Origin: Ignavibacterium sp. | GTDB lineage: Bacteria > Bacteroidota > Ignavibacteria > Ignavibacteriales > Ignavibacteriaceae | Assembly (NCBI GenBank): GCA_032027145.1 | Contig: JAVSMP010000001.1 | Span: 3,611,116 to 3,665,746, forward strand | Length of the DNA: 54,631 nt | Direction of reading: 5' to 3' | Shown: piece after piece, positions 8,740-18,460 of the stretch | Position numbering within the stretch: position 1 is the first letter of the stretch | Layout of the letters: every line of letters begins with the position of its first letter | Notes under the pieces: model-generated | The model's database searches: none | What the model was told of the DNA's origin: nothing | What the model saw: the letters and a program-made list of their open reading frames with translations, nothing else | Made by a program: the position numbers and the translations under genes

Positions 8740-11724
8740 CTATCTGACTAAAACCATTTTTTTAGTCTGGTAAAATGATCCGGTACTGATGCTATAAAAG
8801 TAAATTCCGCTTGCAAGATTATTAGCATTAAACTGATACTCATGCTGCCCGGCTTTAAGTTCGGTATCTACCAGCGTACTAACTTCTTCACCAATTATGT
8901 TGAAAATCTTCAGAGTAACATTAGCTTCTTCAGGTAATTCAAACCGTATAGTTGTTGATGGATTAAACGGATTAGGATAATTCTGTGAGAGAGAAAAATT
9001 CTCAGGAATTTGCTGGAAAGTTTCCTCACCGATAGCAGAGATGTTTCCTGTACTATAAAGAACAAACAGAGAGTCATTACCACTATTATCTGTTGCTATA
9101 ATCGCAAGATCTGTTTTTCCATCAAGGTCAAAATCTGATGAAACAACACCACGCGGTATTCCTGTTGCAATTGATTGGAAACAATTTAGTTCAGGAGTAA
9201 AATTACCTGTACCATCGTTAAGGAAAACAGTCAATCCATGATTTTCTAAAGCCCAATTAACACTTGCAAAATCCAGGTCATCATCATTGTCGTAGTCAAG
9301 TCTAGCAAATCCTCTTCCATTTTCAACAGCCATAGGTTCAGGCTGGAAGTTGAAGTTTCCTTCATTGCGTAAAAGGTTACATTCATTATCCGAAAAGCCC
9401 GTTGTAATAAGATCATTGTCTGAATCATCGTCAAAATCACCTAAGATCACACTGTTTTGATATAAATAATTCCCTCCTACTCCATCTATTTGATGAAATG
9501 GGTTCCAACGTTCAAAGTAATAATGATCGCAGGCACTCGGGAAGACAGTAAATATGTTGAAAAACTCCCAACTCGTGAACCGTCCTGTTGGGTGTAAGCC
9601 TGCAATATCCACCAAATTATCTCCACCGATATCGTCAACAACAATCGACCAGGGACCCCAGGGAATAGTGTCAATCTCATTGCCGTAATGCTGGTAGTCA
9701 TAACAGAGTTGTCTGTCTCCAAGATTCATAACAACTCCTATGAATGATGAATAATAAGGAGAAGCATTAGGATGAGCGACAAAGATAACTTTGAGACTAT
9801 CATATAGCTGATAAGGCTCGGGGACAAGATGATATGTTCGTCCTTGAGTAATAATTTCACTTGATTCAGGAAATCCTCCTACTCCATCACCCCAATAGAC
9901 TTTAACCAGCGCAGAGTCACCACCAACGATCAGGTCAAGATAACCATCATCATCAAAGTTGCAGAAGGCGAGAGTTGTTGGTTTGAAGCCGACATTCAGA
10001 ATTCCTGATTGAAGGAAAGATCTTGACTCGGGAAGATTATGGAATAAAAGAACCTGTTCATTTTCATAATCTGCAATTGCTAATCCATCAGCCATAAGAT
10101 TATCAAACTTGCCGTATGCAATTGAATTACAAATGCTGGGAAGAGAAGTCCTGAAAACATCTTCAAACATTGGATTTGAACGCAGATTTCCTTCATCAGC
10201 TCCTCTTGTTGGTTTTGTTAAACTGCGCAAGTCGCCATCAACATCATCCACAATTCCGGGATAAGGAATTCCAACAATTTCCGGATCCTGCGCCTGGCAG
10301 TCAGAGAGATGAGGATATTCTTCACCTATGTCAAAATATAATTCCTTGAAAATTGAATTGGAATCCAGACCTGTTGCAGCTTGGTATGAACTAAGACTTG
10401 TGTACCGATTAGATCCGACTGCAGCAAGGTACACGGAGCCAGGTTGATTATAATCATAGTAGAATACATTGTAATCAGAAATCACTCCCGATATATTTCC
10501 ATTTTGTTTGAAGACTACTACAGCTTCAACGATAGGTAAACCTTCGCCGCTGCCGTAATCAAAAACAATGTTGTTCAAGACTTTAGATGAGTCAGAGCCT
10601 TGGCCTAGATAAATTCCATAACTTATTTGTACGCGATAAGGGTGCACAATAGTGTTGTGTATAATAGTTGCTTTTGTATTTGCTATGATTCCATAACGTC
10701 CTATAACTGGTAATCCCCAGCCTCCAACTGAAGCGCTTCCCGAGATCATGTTGTTCACAATCAACATTGATAATGGGTTACTGCTTAAATTGTCCACTTT
10801 GATTGCCCGGAAAGTAACGACTTGACCACTAGAGCCTCCTCCATTCTTGATGATGTTACTCTCGATAAGACCGGAATCGGCATAGACGATTATGCCATTT
10901 AGGCTTCCATAACCATTTGCATTATCCAGATAATTACGACGGACAATAGTTTTATGTGCTTTAATATTAATCCAATTTCCATAAGAACTACCGTGGTGAT
11001 GAGCATCGAGAAATTGATTATCCTCTATAATTACACCGCCACTGCTACCTCCTGCACCACCTATTTCAACAGAATTCATTAATTGTAAGAAAATATTTTG
11101 CCGTATTATTATTTCAGCAGTATTAGTACTTCCATTAACACCAGAATCAGTTCCGCGTGTAGCTCCTCCACCTGAATTTGAATTTCCGATAAATCTGCAT
11201 CCCTCAATAATAATGTCTTCAGTAATCGGATTATAGGAGAAAAATGCATCAATACGAAGAAGGAAATCAGCTCCGAACCCTGTCGAGTCATTATCCTCAA
11301 GCGTGATGTTTCGAATCGTAACGTGGTCGATTCTAACAAGCACAAGCGCCGTACTCGAAGAACTTGTCAGGTCAATTCGCAGTATGACATTCTCAACATT
11401 ACCACCGGCATTTTGATCCGGTTGAAATGTTATGCGATTATCTGCAGAAAGACCGGCAACTGCACTATCAAGAATCATAACTGAACTTACTCCACCATCA
11501 CGCATATAAATTCCCGGACGAATGTTCATAAAAACCGGACCGGAAACACCTCTTGCATTAAGTGCATCAGCAGCATTTTGCAGTGTGAGAAAATCTGGTG
11601 AAGAACCACCAACAGTGTAATTACCGTTTAACGGTTGGGCATTAAGTACGCAAATTGGTATGAGGAAGAAAAGAAGAAATAAATATTTCTTAACTCTCCA
11701 TTTGAAATTTAAACTGTATTTCAT
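8740..11724 (-). CDS. Large secreted beta-helix plus VCBS/FG-GAP protein with T9SS domain
   Basis: A 994-residue protein. The signal peptide is about 1-29 (ends VLNAQ). About 40-430 has N-rich beta-helix turns and the opening PDFLTLQNAADALNARG common in this class. About 550-890 has FG-GAP/VCBS-like segments (FDDDGYLDLIVGGD, DFDDDSDNDLITTG, DFDLDGKTDLAII) with Asp-rich calcium-loop signatures. The T9SS type-A domain starts at NYPNPFNPST and ends KKMVLVR. The ATG at 11724 has an AGGAGG ribosome binding site, which lies inside the end of a 34-codon upstream ORF. It is a probable surface adhesin or polysaccharide-interacting protein. Confidence 0.85.
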   Translation of the reverse strand: MKYSLNFKWRVKKYLFLLFFLIPICVLNAQPLNGNYTVGGSSPDFLTLQNAADALNARGVSGPVFMNIRPGIYMRDGGVSSVMILDSAVAGLSADNRITFQPDQNAGGNVENVILRIDLTSSSSTALVLVRIDHVTIRNITLEDNDSTGFGADFLLRIDAFFSYNPITEDIIIEGCRFIGNSNSGGGATRGTDSGVNGSTNTAEIIIRQNIFLQLMNSVEIGGAGGSSGGVIIEDNQFLDAHHHGSSYGNWINIKAHKTIVRRNYLDNANGYGSLNGIIVYADSGLIESNIIKNGGGSSGQVVTFRAIKVDNLSSNPLSMLIVNNMISGSASVGGWGLPVIGRYGIIANTKATIIHNTIVHPYRVQISYGIYLGQGSDSSKVLNNIVFDYGSGEGLPIVEAVVVFKQNGNISGVISDYNVFYYDYNQPGSVYLAAVGSNRYTSLSSYQAATGLDSNSIFKELYFDIGEEYPHLSDCQAQDPEIVGIPYPGIVDDVDGDLRSLTKPTRGADEGNLRSNPMFEDVFRTSLPSICNSIAYGKFDNLMADGLAIADYENEQVLLFHNLPESRSFLQSGILNVGFKPTTLAFCNFDDDGYLDLIVGGDSALVKVYWGDGVGGFPESSEIITQGRTYHLVPEPYQLYDSLKVIFVAHPNASPYYSSFIGVVMNLGDRQLCYDYQHYGNEIDTIPWGPWSIVVDDIGGDNLVDIAGLHPTGRFTSWEFFNIFTVFPSACDHYYFERWNPFHQIDGVGGNYLYQNSVILGDFDDDSDNDLITTGFSDNECNLLRNEGNFNFQPEPMAVENGRGFARLDYDNDDDLDFASVNWALENHGLTVFLNDGTGNFTPELNCFQSIATGIPRGVVSSDFDLDGKTDLAIIATDNSGNDSLFVLYSTGNISAIGEETFQQIPENFSLSQNYPNPFNPSTTIRFELPEEANVTLKIFNIIGEEVSTLVDTELKAGQHEYQFNANNLASGIYFYSISTGSFYQTKKMVLVR

Positions 11725-11727
11725 TGC

Positions 11728-11832
11728 TTAGCCTCCTTGTTTATAGTCAAATTTTTTAATTGAAAAAGGTTCAACAGAGTCAAGAGCAGAGTTAATTATC
11801 ATCCGCTCTGAATTTCTCTTCAATGTTTTCAT
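11728..11832 (-). CDS. Candidate small ORF (34 aa) upstream of the 994-aa secreted protein
   Basis: An ATG at 11830-11832 is preceded at good spacing by AAGGAAG and opens 34 codons (MKTLKRNSERMIINSALDSV...) ending in TAA at 11728-11730. The TAA is 3 bp before the ATG of the big gene. Its last codons (GGAGGC) contain the downstream Shine-Dalgarno sequence, so translation of the two would be coupled. It may be a leader peptide. It resembles no family I know. Confidence 0.4.
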   Translation of the reverse strand: MKTLKRNSERMIINSALDSVEPFSIKKFDYKQGG

Positions 11833-12051
11833 AAATACTTCCTTGTTTTGGATTAGATACCCGGTTACTTATTAAATTATTATCAAGTGATTTATTTCAG
11901 ATTTTATTGTCTGATTTTTATATACGGCTTTTCGTAACAATTGACACCTCTCGAATAATTTAATTGAAATAACTCCGGATAATTTATTTTTTAAGGAATC
12001 TGTTTTCAATCACGCAATTGCGTGATTTTTAAAGATAGAGGCTTGAATATT
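11833..12051. other. Intergenic region upstream of the 994-aa gene
   Basis: The stretch is AT-rich and probably holds the promoter of the small ORF and the 994-aa gene. Apart from the palindrome at 12008-12027 I see no gene or RNA in it. Confidence 0.5.
12008..12027. promoter_or_regulatory. Perfect 20-bp palindrome, candidate operator
   Basis: AATCACGCAATTGCGTGATT is a perfect inverted repeat, 25 bp past the stop of the NarL-type regulator gene and upstream of the secreted-protein gene. A nearly identical copy is at 12754-12771. Dyad symmetry of this length suits a LuxR/NarL dimer. A weak terminator is the alternative, because T runs follow on the plus strand. Confidence 0.45.
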
Positions 12052-12696
12052 TTAAAGAAGCTTTTCTCTTATTGCTTTGGAAATTGCACTGCTGCGGGAA
12101 TGAACTTCCAGCTTTGCGTAGATGTTGCGGATATGTGAATCGACAGTATGATGGCTGAGAAATATTTTATCTGCAATTAATTTTTTACTTAAGCCCTCAA
12201 CCAACAGACTTAAGATTTCTTTTTCTCTTTCAGAAAGACCATAACCATCAGATTTTATATTATGGTCACGGAACATATTAAGCACTTTCTTAGCGATGTG
12301 AGAATTCATTGGTGCGCCGCCGTTCATAACTTCACTGATAGAAGATACAATTTTATCTGATGACAGATCTTTCAGCAGATAGCCGGAAGCACCAGCACAA
12401 ATTGCATTAAATACATTCTCATCATCATCGTGAATAGTTATGATAATTATTTTTGATGATGGAGACAATTTTCTAAGCTCAGGTATTACTTCAATGCCAT
12501 TCATTCCCGGAAGACCAATATCAAGCAGAATTATATCGGGAACTAACTCTTCCTTTTCAATAAAATCAAGAGCGGCTTCACCAGAACCAAACGAATGCCT
12601 GCAGCTGATCTGACCGCTCTTGTTGATAGCCTCCTTAAGCGAATCTCTTAACAGCTCATTATCTTCAATAATAATTACATCGGTTAATGATTTCAT
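12052..12696 (-). CDS. NarL/FixJ-type response regulator
   Basis: A 214-residue protein. The receiver domain is about 5-125, with acidic residues E11/D12, the phospho-acceptor Asp59 in IILLDIGLPGMNG, and Lys109 in YLLKD. The LuxR-type HTH is about 148-212 (LSEREKEILSLLVEGLSKKLIA, then HTVDSHIRNIYAKL). It is activated by phosphotransfer and then binds DNA as a dimer. It starts 54 bp downstream of the sensor kinase gene at 12751-15993 on the same strand, so the two form a cognate pair. Near-identical palindromes flank the gene and are candidate autoregulatory sites. Confidence 0.95.
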   Translation of the reverse strand: MKSLTDVIIIEDNELLRDSLKEAINKSGQISCRHSFGSGEAALDFIEKEELVPDIILLDIGLPGMNGIEVIPELRKLSPSSKIIIITIHDDDENVFNAICAGASGYLLKDLSSDKIVSSISEVMNGGAPMNSHIAKKVLNMFRDHNIKSDGYGLSEREKEILSLLVEGLSKKLIADKIFLSHHTVDSHIRNIYAKLEVHSRSSAISKAIREKLL

Positions 12697-12750
12697 TTTA
12701 TAATTTCTGTATTAATTGTGGTTTGAAAATAATGATTGTTTAAAACGTGT

Positions 12751-15700
12751 TCAATCACGCAAATGCGTGATATTAGTTATTAATTCAAGCAGCGAACCTA
12801 TGCCCTGATTACTTTCAATTTTCAATTGTGCATTTATTTCTTTTGCCCGCGATTTTATGTTTTTCAATCCATTACCTGAGCTAATCAGCTCAGTATTAAA
12901 TCCTTTACCATCATCTTTCATTGAGAGTAAAATAGAATTGCTTTCAATATGGAATTTAATTTCCACACTTTTAGCATCAGCATGTTTTATGATATTGTTC
13001 AGAGCTTCTCTGTAGATGAAGAAAATATTTCTTTTTGTTTCGGGTAAAAGATTGATTTCAACCACTTCCTGCGGATAATCAAATTTTAAATTAAATTTTC
13101 CAAGAGTATTGTCAGCAACTTCTTTCATTTTAGCAATTAGCTCTTTCAAACTATCGGAAGAAGGATTCGTCAGCCAGACAATATCCCGAATTGATTGAGT
13201 TGATCCTTTTGCTACTTTGTGAATACGTTTTATTTTTTCCGAAACTTCCTGATTTATCTTTTCATCAATCTGGATAAGCTCGCTCATCAAGGAGATGCTG
13301 CTAAGGTTACTGCCGATTTCATCGTGAAGGTCTTGTGCAATTCTGTTCCTGATTTTTTGATTTTCTAATTCCTTTTCCTGCTCAATATTTTTTGCTTTTA
13401 ATTCCGCTTCACGTAATCTCGCCTCCTCGCGCTCTCTTCTTAATCTGTCTTCCTCCTTCTTTTCTCTTCTTTTAATTTCTGTAGATCTTATGAAAGTCAT
13501 AGTACCAAGAAATACGATCGTATAAATTGAATATGCCCACCAGGTTTTCCAGAAAGGTGGATTGATCGTAATAAAAATTTCAGCTACTTGATTACTCCAG
13601 ACACCATCACTGTTGGTTGCTTTTACCTTAAAAACATATTCACCAGGGTCCAGATTGGTATATGTAACAAATCTCCGCTTGCCACTGTAAATCCAATCCC
13701 TGTCAAATCCTTCCATAAAATATGCATACTTATTTTCATCAGGTGCATTGTAATCAAGAGAAGCAAACTGAAAGGATAAATCATTTTGATAATATGAAAG
13801 ATCAACCGATTCATTATTTAATTCATTCACCACAATTTCAGGGCTGGTATTATTCTCTACAGGCTGATTAAGTATTTCGAAATCAGTTATAATTACCGGA
13901 GGATAATAATCTGATTTCGTGATTCTATTCGGGTTGAAAATATTGAGCCCTGCTGTACAGCCCAAAAGTATAATTTCATCAGATAATTTAATTGCTGCAC
14001 CCGAATTAAAAGAGCTGCCGCTCAAACCATCTGCAGTAGTGTAATTTATAAATTGTTCTTTTCTAATATCAAAAAACGAAACAGCTGAGCTTGTTCCAAT
14101 CCATAAGTTTCCGTTTTTATCTTCAAGAATACTTTCAACTGAGTTATCATGTAATCCATCTTCTACTGTGTAATATTTAATCTTTACATTCAGCTCAGAA
14201 CCATTTCTGCTGCCTGAGTCATTAGTTACTTCAAATTTATTCAAACCATTTGCTGTTCCTATCCATAAAATCGAATGATCTTTTTTCTTATTACCTTCAA
14301 CTGATTCATAAATTGTGAAGATGTTGTTGCTGCTAAGATTCTGTTTACTGCCTTCATCAGCACTCCAGTTGTAAAAATTCTTTTTATCTTCACCTTGATA
14401 TAAATCCAAACCGCCTCCATTTGTCCCAATCCATATTCTTCCAAATTTATCTTTAAACGTAACCCAAACATCATTATAACTTAAACTTGATGAATTATTT
14501 TGTTCATTCCGCCAATGATCAACCTTTGAAGTCTGAGGATTCAGCCTTGATAATCCGGCTCCCCAAAATCCCAACCATATCATTCCATCATTATCTTCAA
14601 GAACTGTTTTAACATAGCCAAAAGCAGAAATATTAAAATTCGGATTATTGACTTTCCAGGATTTGATTCGGTTAGTATTAAGATTTAATTCTTTTAAACC
14701 TTGTCCGTAAGTGCCAATCCATAGTTTGTCATTATTACTATTATACAAACACCAAACATTTAATGCACTCAGCTCAGCGCTCTTAATTATTGATGATTTT
14801 GAATTACTTGTTTGTACGCCAATTAGCCCGACATCTGTTCCAAACCAGATTGATTTATCTTTTGTTTGTGCAATTGCTCTTATATTATTCTCTGATAATT
14901 GAGAAACTATTTTTAAAAAATGTTCTGCTGAAATAAGATTATTAAACTTAGAGCGTTTGGGACAATAAAAATTTACAGCATTATCAGTAGCTATCCATAT
15001 AACACCAGATCTATCAATAAGTAAATCATGAATCTGATTGCTTAGTAACTCCCGCTTCCCCTCATTATTATAAGTGATTCTTTCTGAGTAATCATTTGTT
15101 AAATTTATTCTGATAATACCGCCATACGTGCCAACCCATAAAATCTTTTCTCCATAAGCAGCTCCTTCAACAATTGCACTTACACTGTAGCCATATTGCA
15201 GATCAAAATTCTGAGGCAGAGGTATCTGAAGAAATATTTCGTCTTCTGTATTAAATTTTATTAAACCGTTTAAAGTGCCAATCCAGATAGTATTGTCATA
15301 AAAATCTGATTCGGTAAGATGCCAAACAGAGGTATTGATATGATCAGTAAATCTTTTGAAAGGATTGTCTGGCTGATCAGGAATAAATTTATTTAATCCC
15401 TTGTAAGTAGCAATCCAGATATTGAATTTTTTATCTTCAATAATCGAGGTTATATAATTTTCGGAAAGGGATTTAGGATTACCGGGAATATTCTGCCAAT
15501 GCTCAAATTTATTTTCAGAAGGATTAAATCTATAGACTCCGTTTTTATAAGTCCCGATCCAGATCAAATTTTTACTATCCACATAAAGACATGTTATACT
15601 TATTTCTTCTGCATCATTGGAATCAATAGTCCAGTTTTCAAATTTATCAGTCTCAGGATTGTATTTGTTTAATCCGCCGGTTTTTGTTCCAATCCACAAA

Positions 15701-15993
15701 TTTCCCGCATGATCTTCCGCCATTGCCCAGATAATATTTTCTGAAATTGAAAATCTGTCAGCAGGATTATTACGGTAAACTTTAACTTCATATCCATCGA
15801 ATCTGTTTAATCCGTCATCGGTACCAAACCAGATAAAACCTGTATGATCTTGTATCAGACAATTTATAAAGTTGTTCGATAAACCGTTCATTGCAGTAAA
15901 CGAACTGAACTTCATTTCCTGTGCAAAGACATCCCTGCAAAAAGAAACGCATAGTAAAACTGATAACAAAAGTTTACAAATTTTCATCTTCAT
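12751..15993 (-). CDS. Propeller-type sensor histidine kinase (Reg_prop, Y_Y_Y, HisKA_3)
   Basis: A 1080-residue membrane kinase. The signal peptide is about 1-24. A periplasmic region of about 30-690 contains many two-component-regulator-propeller repeats (IWFGTDDGLNRFD, LWIGTKTGGLNKY, IWIGTYKNGVYRF). A Y_Y_Y-type beta-sandwich follows at about 700-800, a transmembrane segment after WKTWWAYSIYTIVFLG, a charged coiled coil, the HisKA_3 dimerisation box with the phospho-His in QDLHDEIGSNLSS, and an HATPase_c domain (EALNNIIKHADA, DDGKGFN). Its gene precedes the response regulator. In Bacteroidetes such propeller sensors often respond to polysaccharide breakdown products; here the ligand is unknown. 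Confidence 0.93.
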   Translation of the reverse strand: MKMKICKLLLSVLLCVSFCRDVFAQEMKFSSFTAMNGLSNNFINCLIQDHTGFIWFGTDDGLNRFDGYEVKVYRNNPADRFSISENIIWAMAEDHAGNLWIGTKTGGLNKYNPETDKFENWTIDSNDAEEISITCLYVDSKNLIWIGTYKNGVYRFNPSENKFEHWQNIPGNPKSLSENYITSIIEDKKFNIWIATYKGLNKFIPDQPDNPFKRFTDHINTSVWHLTESDFYDNTIWIGTLNGLIKFNTEDEIFLQIPLPQNFDLQYGYSVSAIVEGAAYGEKILWVGTYGGIIRINLTNDYSERITYNNEGKRELLSNQIHDLLIDRSGVIWIATDNAVNFYCPKRSKFNNLISAEHFLKIVSQLSENNIRAIAQTKDKSIWFGTDVGLIGVQTSNSKSSIIKSAELSALNVWCLYNSNNDKLWIGTYGQGLKELNLNTNRIKSWKVNNPNFNISAFGYVKTVLEDNDGMIWLGFWGAGLSRLNPQTSKVDHWRNEQNNSSSLSYNDVWVTFKDKFGRIWIGTNGGGLDLYQGEDKKNFYNWSADEGSKQNLSSNNIFTIYESVEGNKKKDHSILWIGTANGLNKFEVTNDSGSRNGSELNVKIKYYTVEDGLHDNSVESILEDKNGNLWIGTSSAVSFFDIRKEQFINYTTADGLSGSSFNSGAAIKLSDEIILLGCTAGLNIFNPNRITKSDYYPPVIITDFEILNQPVENNTSPEIVVNELNNESVDLSYYQNDLSFQFASLDYNAPDENKYAYFMEGFDRDWIYSGKRRFVTYTNLDPGEYVFKVKATNSDGVWSNQVAEIFITINPPFWKTWWAYSIYTIVFLGTMTFIRSTEIKRREKKEEDRLRREREEARLREAELKAKNIEQEKELENQKIRNRIAQDLHDEIGSNLSSISLMSELIQIDEKINQEVSEKIKRIHKVAKGSTQSIRDIVWLTNPSSDSLKELIAKMKEVADNTLGKFNLKFDYPQEVVEINLLPETKRNIFFIYREALNNIIKHADAKSVEIKFHIESNSILLSMKDDGKGFNTELISSGNGLKNIKSRAKEINAQLKIESNQGIGSLLELITNITHLRD
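12754..12771. promoter_or_regulatory. Near-perfect 18-bp palindrome, candidate operator
   Basis: ATCACGCAAATGCGTGAT differs from the 12009-12026 palindrome core by one central base. It overlaps the last codons of the sensor kinase gene and lies about 58 bp upstream of the regulator start, a suitable operator position. It could also fold as an attenuating hairpin between the two genes. Confidence 0.45.
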
Positions 15994-16150
15994 TATAATT
16001 GAATCAGATTAGCTCCTGAATAAAATATATATCTCCGATTAAAAAAGAAAAGATACTTTAAAAAATTAATTTCAAAGAAAGCTTAAAAATGAACAGAATT
16101 CCTATTCACGGAAAAAACCGTTAAAAGTATTTACAAATTAAGGTATGATT

Positions 16151-17014
16151 TTAGTTTATTGCCCGTAGAACAATAATACCTGTATGCTTTTTAATTTTCT
16201 GTAAGTAATCGTGTAAAGTTTCAGGAGTAATCTGAACTTTAGCACCAACTAAAGGAGCATGCAAAAAATGAATTTTACCATCATCCATTTTAACTGCAAT
16301 ACCAACATGGTTAATATCCAATCCTTTTACAGAAGAGGTGATAGCAATTAAGTCGCCTGTCTTAATTTTATTTTCTACAGATTCAACTTTTGTTTTTGGG
16401 ATGTAATAATAATTTCTTTTATTTATATCTATTTCCTGTTTACGTATAACTGGTATAAAATCAGGGTTCTCTTCCAGTTGTTTATAGTATTCAGGATTCT
16501 CTGTCATAAAACTCAGATCAAACTTTATCTGTTTACCGCCGATTTCTTTTGTTACATCTTTTACAATGTTTTTTTGTTGATTATTAAAAATCCAATCTGA
16601 AAAGTAATGTAAACGGGAAGGATATTTATCAATTTTTCCATCCCGGTATCTGACAAAAGTTAATTCGTTCTGATAATCCTGCAGTTTGGTTTTACCCTTT
16701 TCAATACAGCGTGCAAGCGTTAATGTAGTTTCTAAAAAAGTAGTGCAGTCAAGTTCTGAAAAATTAATTACCAGTTGTTCATCGCCATCTTTTTCAAGAG
16801 TATGGGCAACATATTCTGTTCCTATAAAACTTTTACCGATTTCTGCTATTATTTCATTAATTGGTTTTTTGCCAAGTTCATTTTCATCAGCAAGAGAAAT
16901 TTTACTGTTAAATATTTTTATATCGTTTTCAGAAAATACCTGGGACTGGATATCCGATGAAATAAAAATAAAAGAAATCAAAATCAAAAATATTTTCATT
17001 ATATTTTTCAGCAT
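16151..17014 (-). CDS. DUF1460 family protein (NlpC/P60-like amidase fold)
   Basis: A 287-residue secreted protein. The signal peptide is near the N-terminus (MKIFLILISFIFISSDIQSQ from Met6, a possible alternative start at 16999). The motif FSELDCTTFLETTLTLARC puts the presumed nucleophile at Cys90, and DINHVGIAV supplies the His. The family is related to N-acetylmuramoyl-L-alanine amidases and NlpC/P60 cysteine peptidases and is thought to act on muropeptides in the periplasm. It starts 3 bp after dnaB ends and is probably transcribed with it, though functionally unrelated. Confidence 0.85.
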   Translation of the reverse strand: MLKNIMKIFLILISFIFISSDIQSQVFSENDIKIFNSKISLADENELGKKPINEIIAEIGKSFIGTEYVAHTLEKDGDEQLVINFSELDCTTFLETTLTLARCIEKGKTKLQDYQNELTFVRYRDGKIDKYPSRLHYFSDWIFNNQQKNIVKDVTKEIGGKQIKFDLSFMTENPEYYKQLEENPDFIPVIRKQEIDINKRNYYYIPKTKVESVENKIKTGDLIAITSSVKGLDINHVGIAVKMDDGKIHFLHAPLVGAKVQITPETLHDYLQKIKKHTGIIVLRAIN

Positions 17015-17017
17015 AAG

Positions 17018-18460
17018 CTATATAATATCTTCCTCAAAATTTGATGCGGCTGCTTGTGAATACTCCTCAAATTGCCTTGCATGTGCAAGATTTTCAAACC
17101 GTGCATATTCTTTAATGAATGCGAGTTTTATAGTTCCTGTTGGACCGTTACGCTGCTTGCCGATAATGATTTCAGCAACACCTTCATTTGATTCTCCGTT
17201 CTCATCTTTTTCAATTCCATAATATTCAGGACGATTTAAAAATATTACAACATCAGCATCCTGTTCAATGGAGCCTGATTCACGAAGATCAGAAAGCTGC
17301 GGGCGTTTATCAGATCTTGTTTCAACAGCGCGGTTTAGCTGAGCAAGTGCAATAACTGGAATGTTCAATTCTTTTGCAAGTGCTTTTAACGATCTTGATA
17401 TATGTGAGATTTCTCTTTCCCGGCTTTCAGCTCTTGGAGGACCTTGCATTAATTGCAGATAGTCTATAATAATCATTCCAATACTTTTTTCTGCTTTTAA
17501 TCTTCTGGCCTTTGCACGGATTTCCAGCACCGTTTGTGAAGGTGAATCATCAACATATAAAGGTGCTTCAATTAGTTTGTGTGCATTCTTACTAAGTTTA
17601 ACACCTTCTTCACTAGGCAATTTTCCGGTTCTTACAAGATGAGCATTTAATCTCCCTTCAGCACAAAGCATACGGATTACTAATTGCATTGTGGACATCT
17701 CAAGACTAAAAATACCAATCGGTATTTTGTGATCAATTGCTGCATTGCGTGCTAAAGTCAGCGCAAATGCAGTTTTACCCATTGATGGTCTTGCGGCTAC
17801 AATTACAAGATCAGATTTCTGAAAACCGCCAAGAATTTCATCAAGTTCATAAAAGCCAGTTGGAACTGAAAACTTTCTTTCTTTTTGAGAGTGAATTGCT
17901 TCAATATATTCAAGAGCTTCTTTTACAGCTTTATCCATAGATCGAAAAGATCTTTTAAGATGAGTTTCAGTTATCTCAAATATTTTCTGTTCAGCTTCAT
18001 CAAGAATTTCAAATGCATCAAGATTTGCCTCATAAGCATTTTGCGCTATTTGATGTGATGATGAGATTAAGCCCCGTAAGATTTGTTTCTCAATCAAAAG
18101 TTTGCAATGAAATTCAACATTAGCTGCTGATGTTATATCCTGAGAAAGTTTGCTTAGATAGACAGCTCCGCCAATTTCTTCAACCTGATTGCGTTTTTTT
18201 AACTCTTCGTAAACCGTAACAGTATCAATCGGCTCACTAGAATCGAACAAAGATTTCATCGCTTCAAAAATCAGCTGATGCTGGTGAGAATAAAAACTAT
18301 CTTGAGTTAAAAATTCAATTACTTTTGGAACAGCTTCTTTTTCAATAAGCATGGCACCAAGAACAGCAGCTTCGATTTCGGGTGCTGATGGTGGTTTTAC
18401 TGCATTTTGTGTAAATGAAGAACTATTTATTGTTTTAGTATTTGCTTTTGTTTTTGCCAT
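17018..18460 (-). CDS. dnaB: Replicative DNA helicase DnaB
   Basis: A 480-residue protein of normal length. The N-terminal DnaB domain is about 25-125 (PPSAPEIEAAVLGAMLIE), followed by a linker and the RecA-like core with Walker A ARPSMGKTAF (about 223-232), Walker B IGMIIIDYLQLM (about 330) and the ALAQLNRAVE / SDLRESGSIEQDAD motifs. It is the hexameric 5'-3' helicase that unwinds DNA at the replication fork and recruits primase. No intein is present. It is the last core gene before the accessory array at lower-confidence sequence 18461-18964. Confidence 0.97.
   Translation of the reverse strand: MAKTKANTKTINSSSFTQNAVKPPSAPEIEAAVLGAMLIEKEAVPKVIEFLTQDSFYSHQHQLIFEAMKSLFDSSEPIDTVTVYEELKKRNQVEEIGGAVYLSKLSQDITSAANVEFHCKLLIEKQILRGLISSSHQIAQNAYEANLDAFEILDEAEQKIFEITETHLKRSFRSMDKAVKEALEYIEAIHSQKERKFSVPTGFYELDEILGGFQKSDLVIVAARPSMGKTAFALTLARNAAIDHKIPIGIFSLEMSTMQLVIRMLCAEGRLNAHLVRTGKLPSEEGVKLSKNAHKLIEAPLYVDDSPSQTVLEIRAKARRLKAEKSIGMIIIDYLQLMQGPPRAESREREISHISRSLKALAKELNIPVIALAQLNRAVETRSDKRPQLSDLRESGSIEQDADVVIFLNRPEYYGIEKDENGESNEGVAEIIIGKQRNGPTGTIKLAFIKEYARFENLAHARQFEEYSQAAASNFEEDII

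Noticed and set aside
12008-12027. Palindrome as a plain terminator of the response-regulator gene
   Set aside because: Not excluded, but the second copy lies inside the kinase 3' end and upstream of the regulator, and the 4-base AATT loop with few GC pairs makes a poor terminator.
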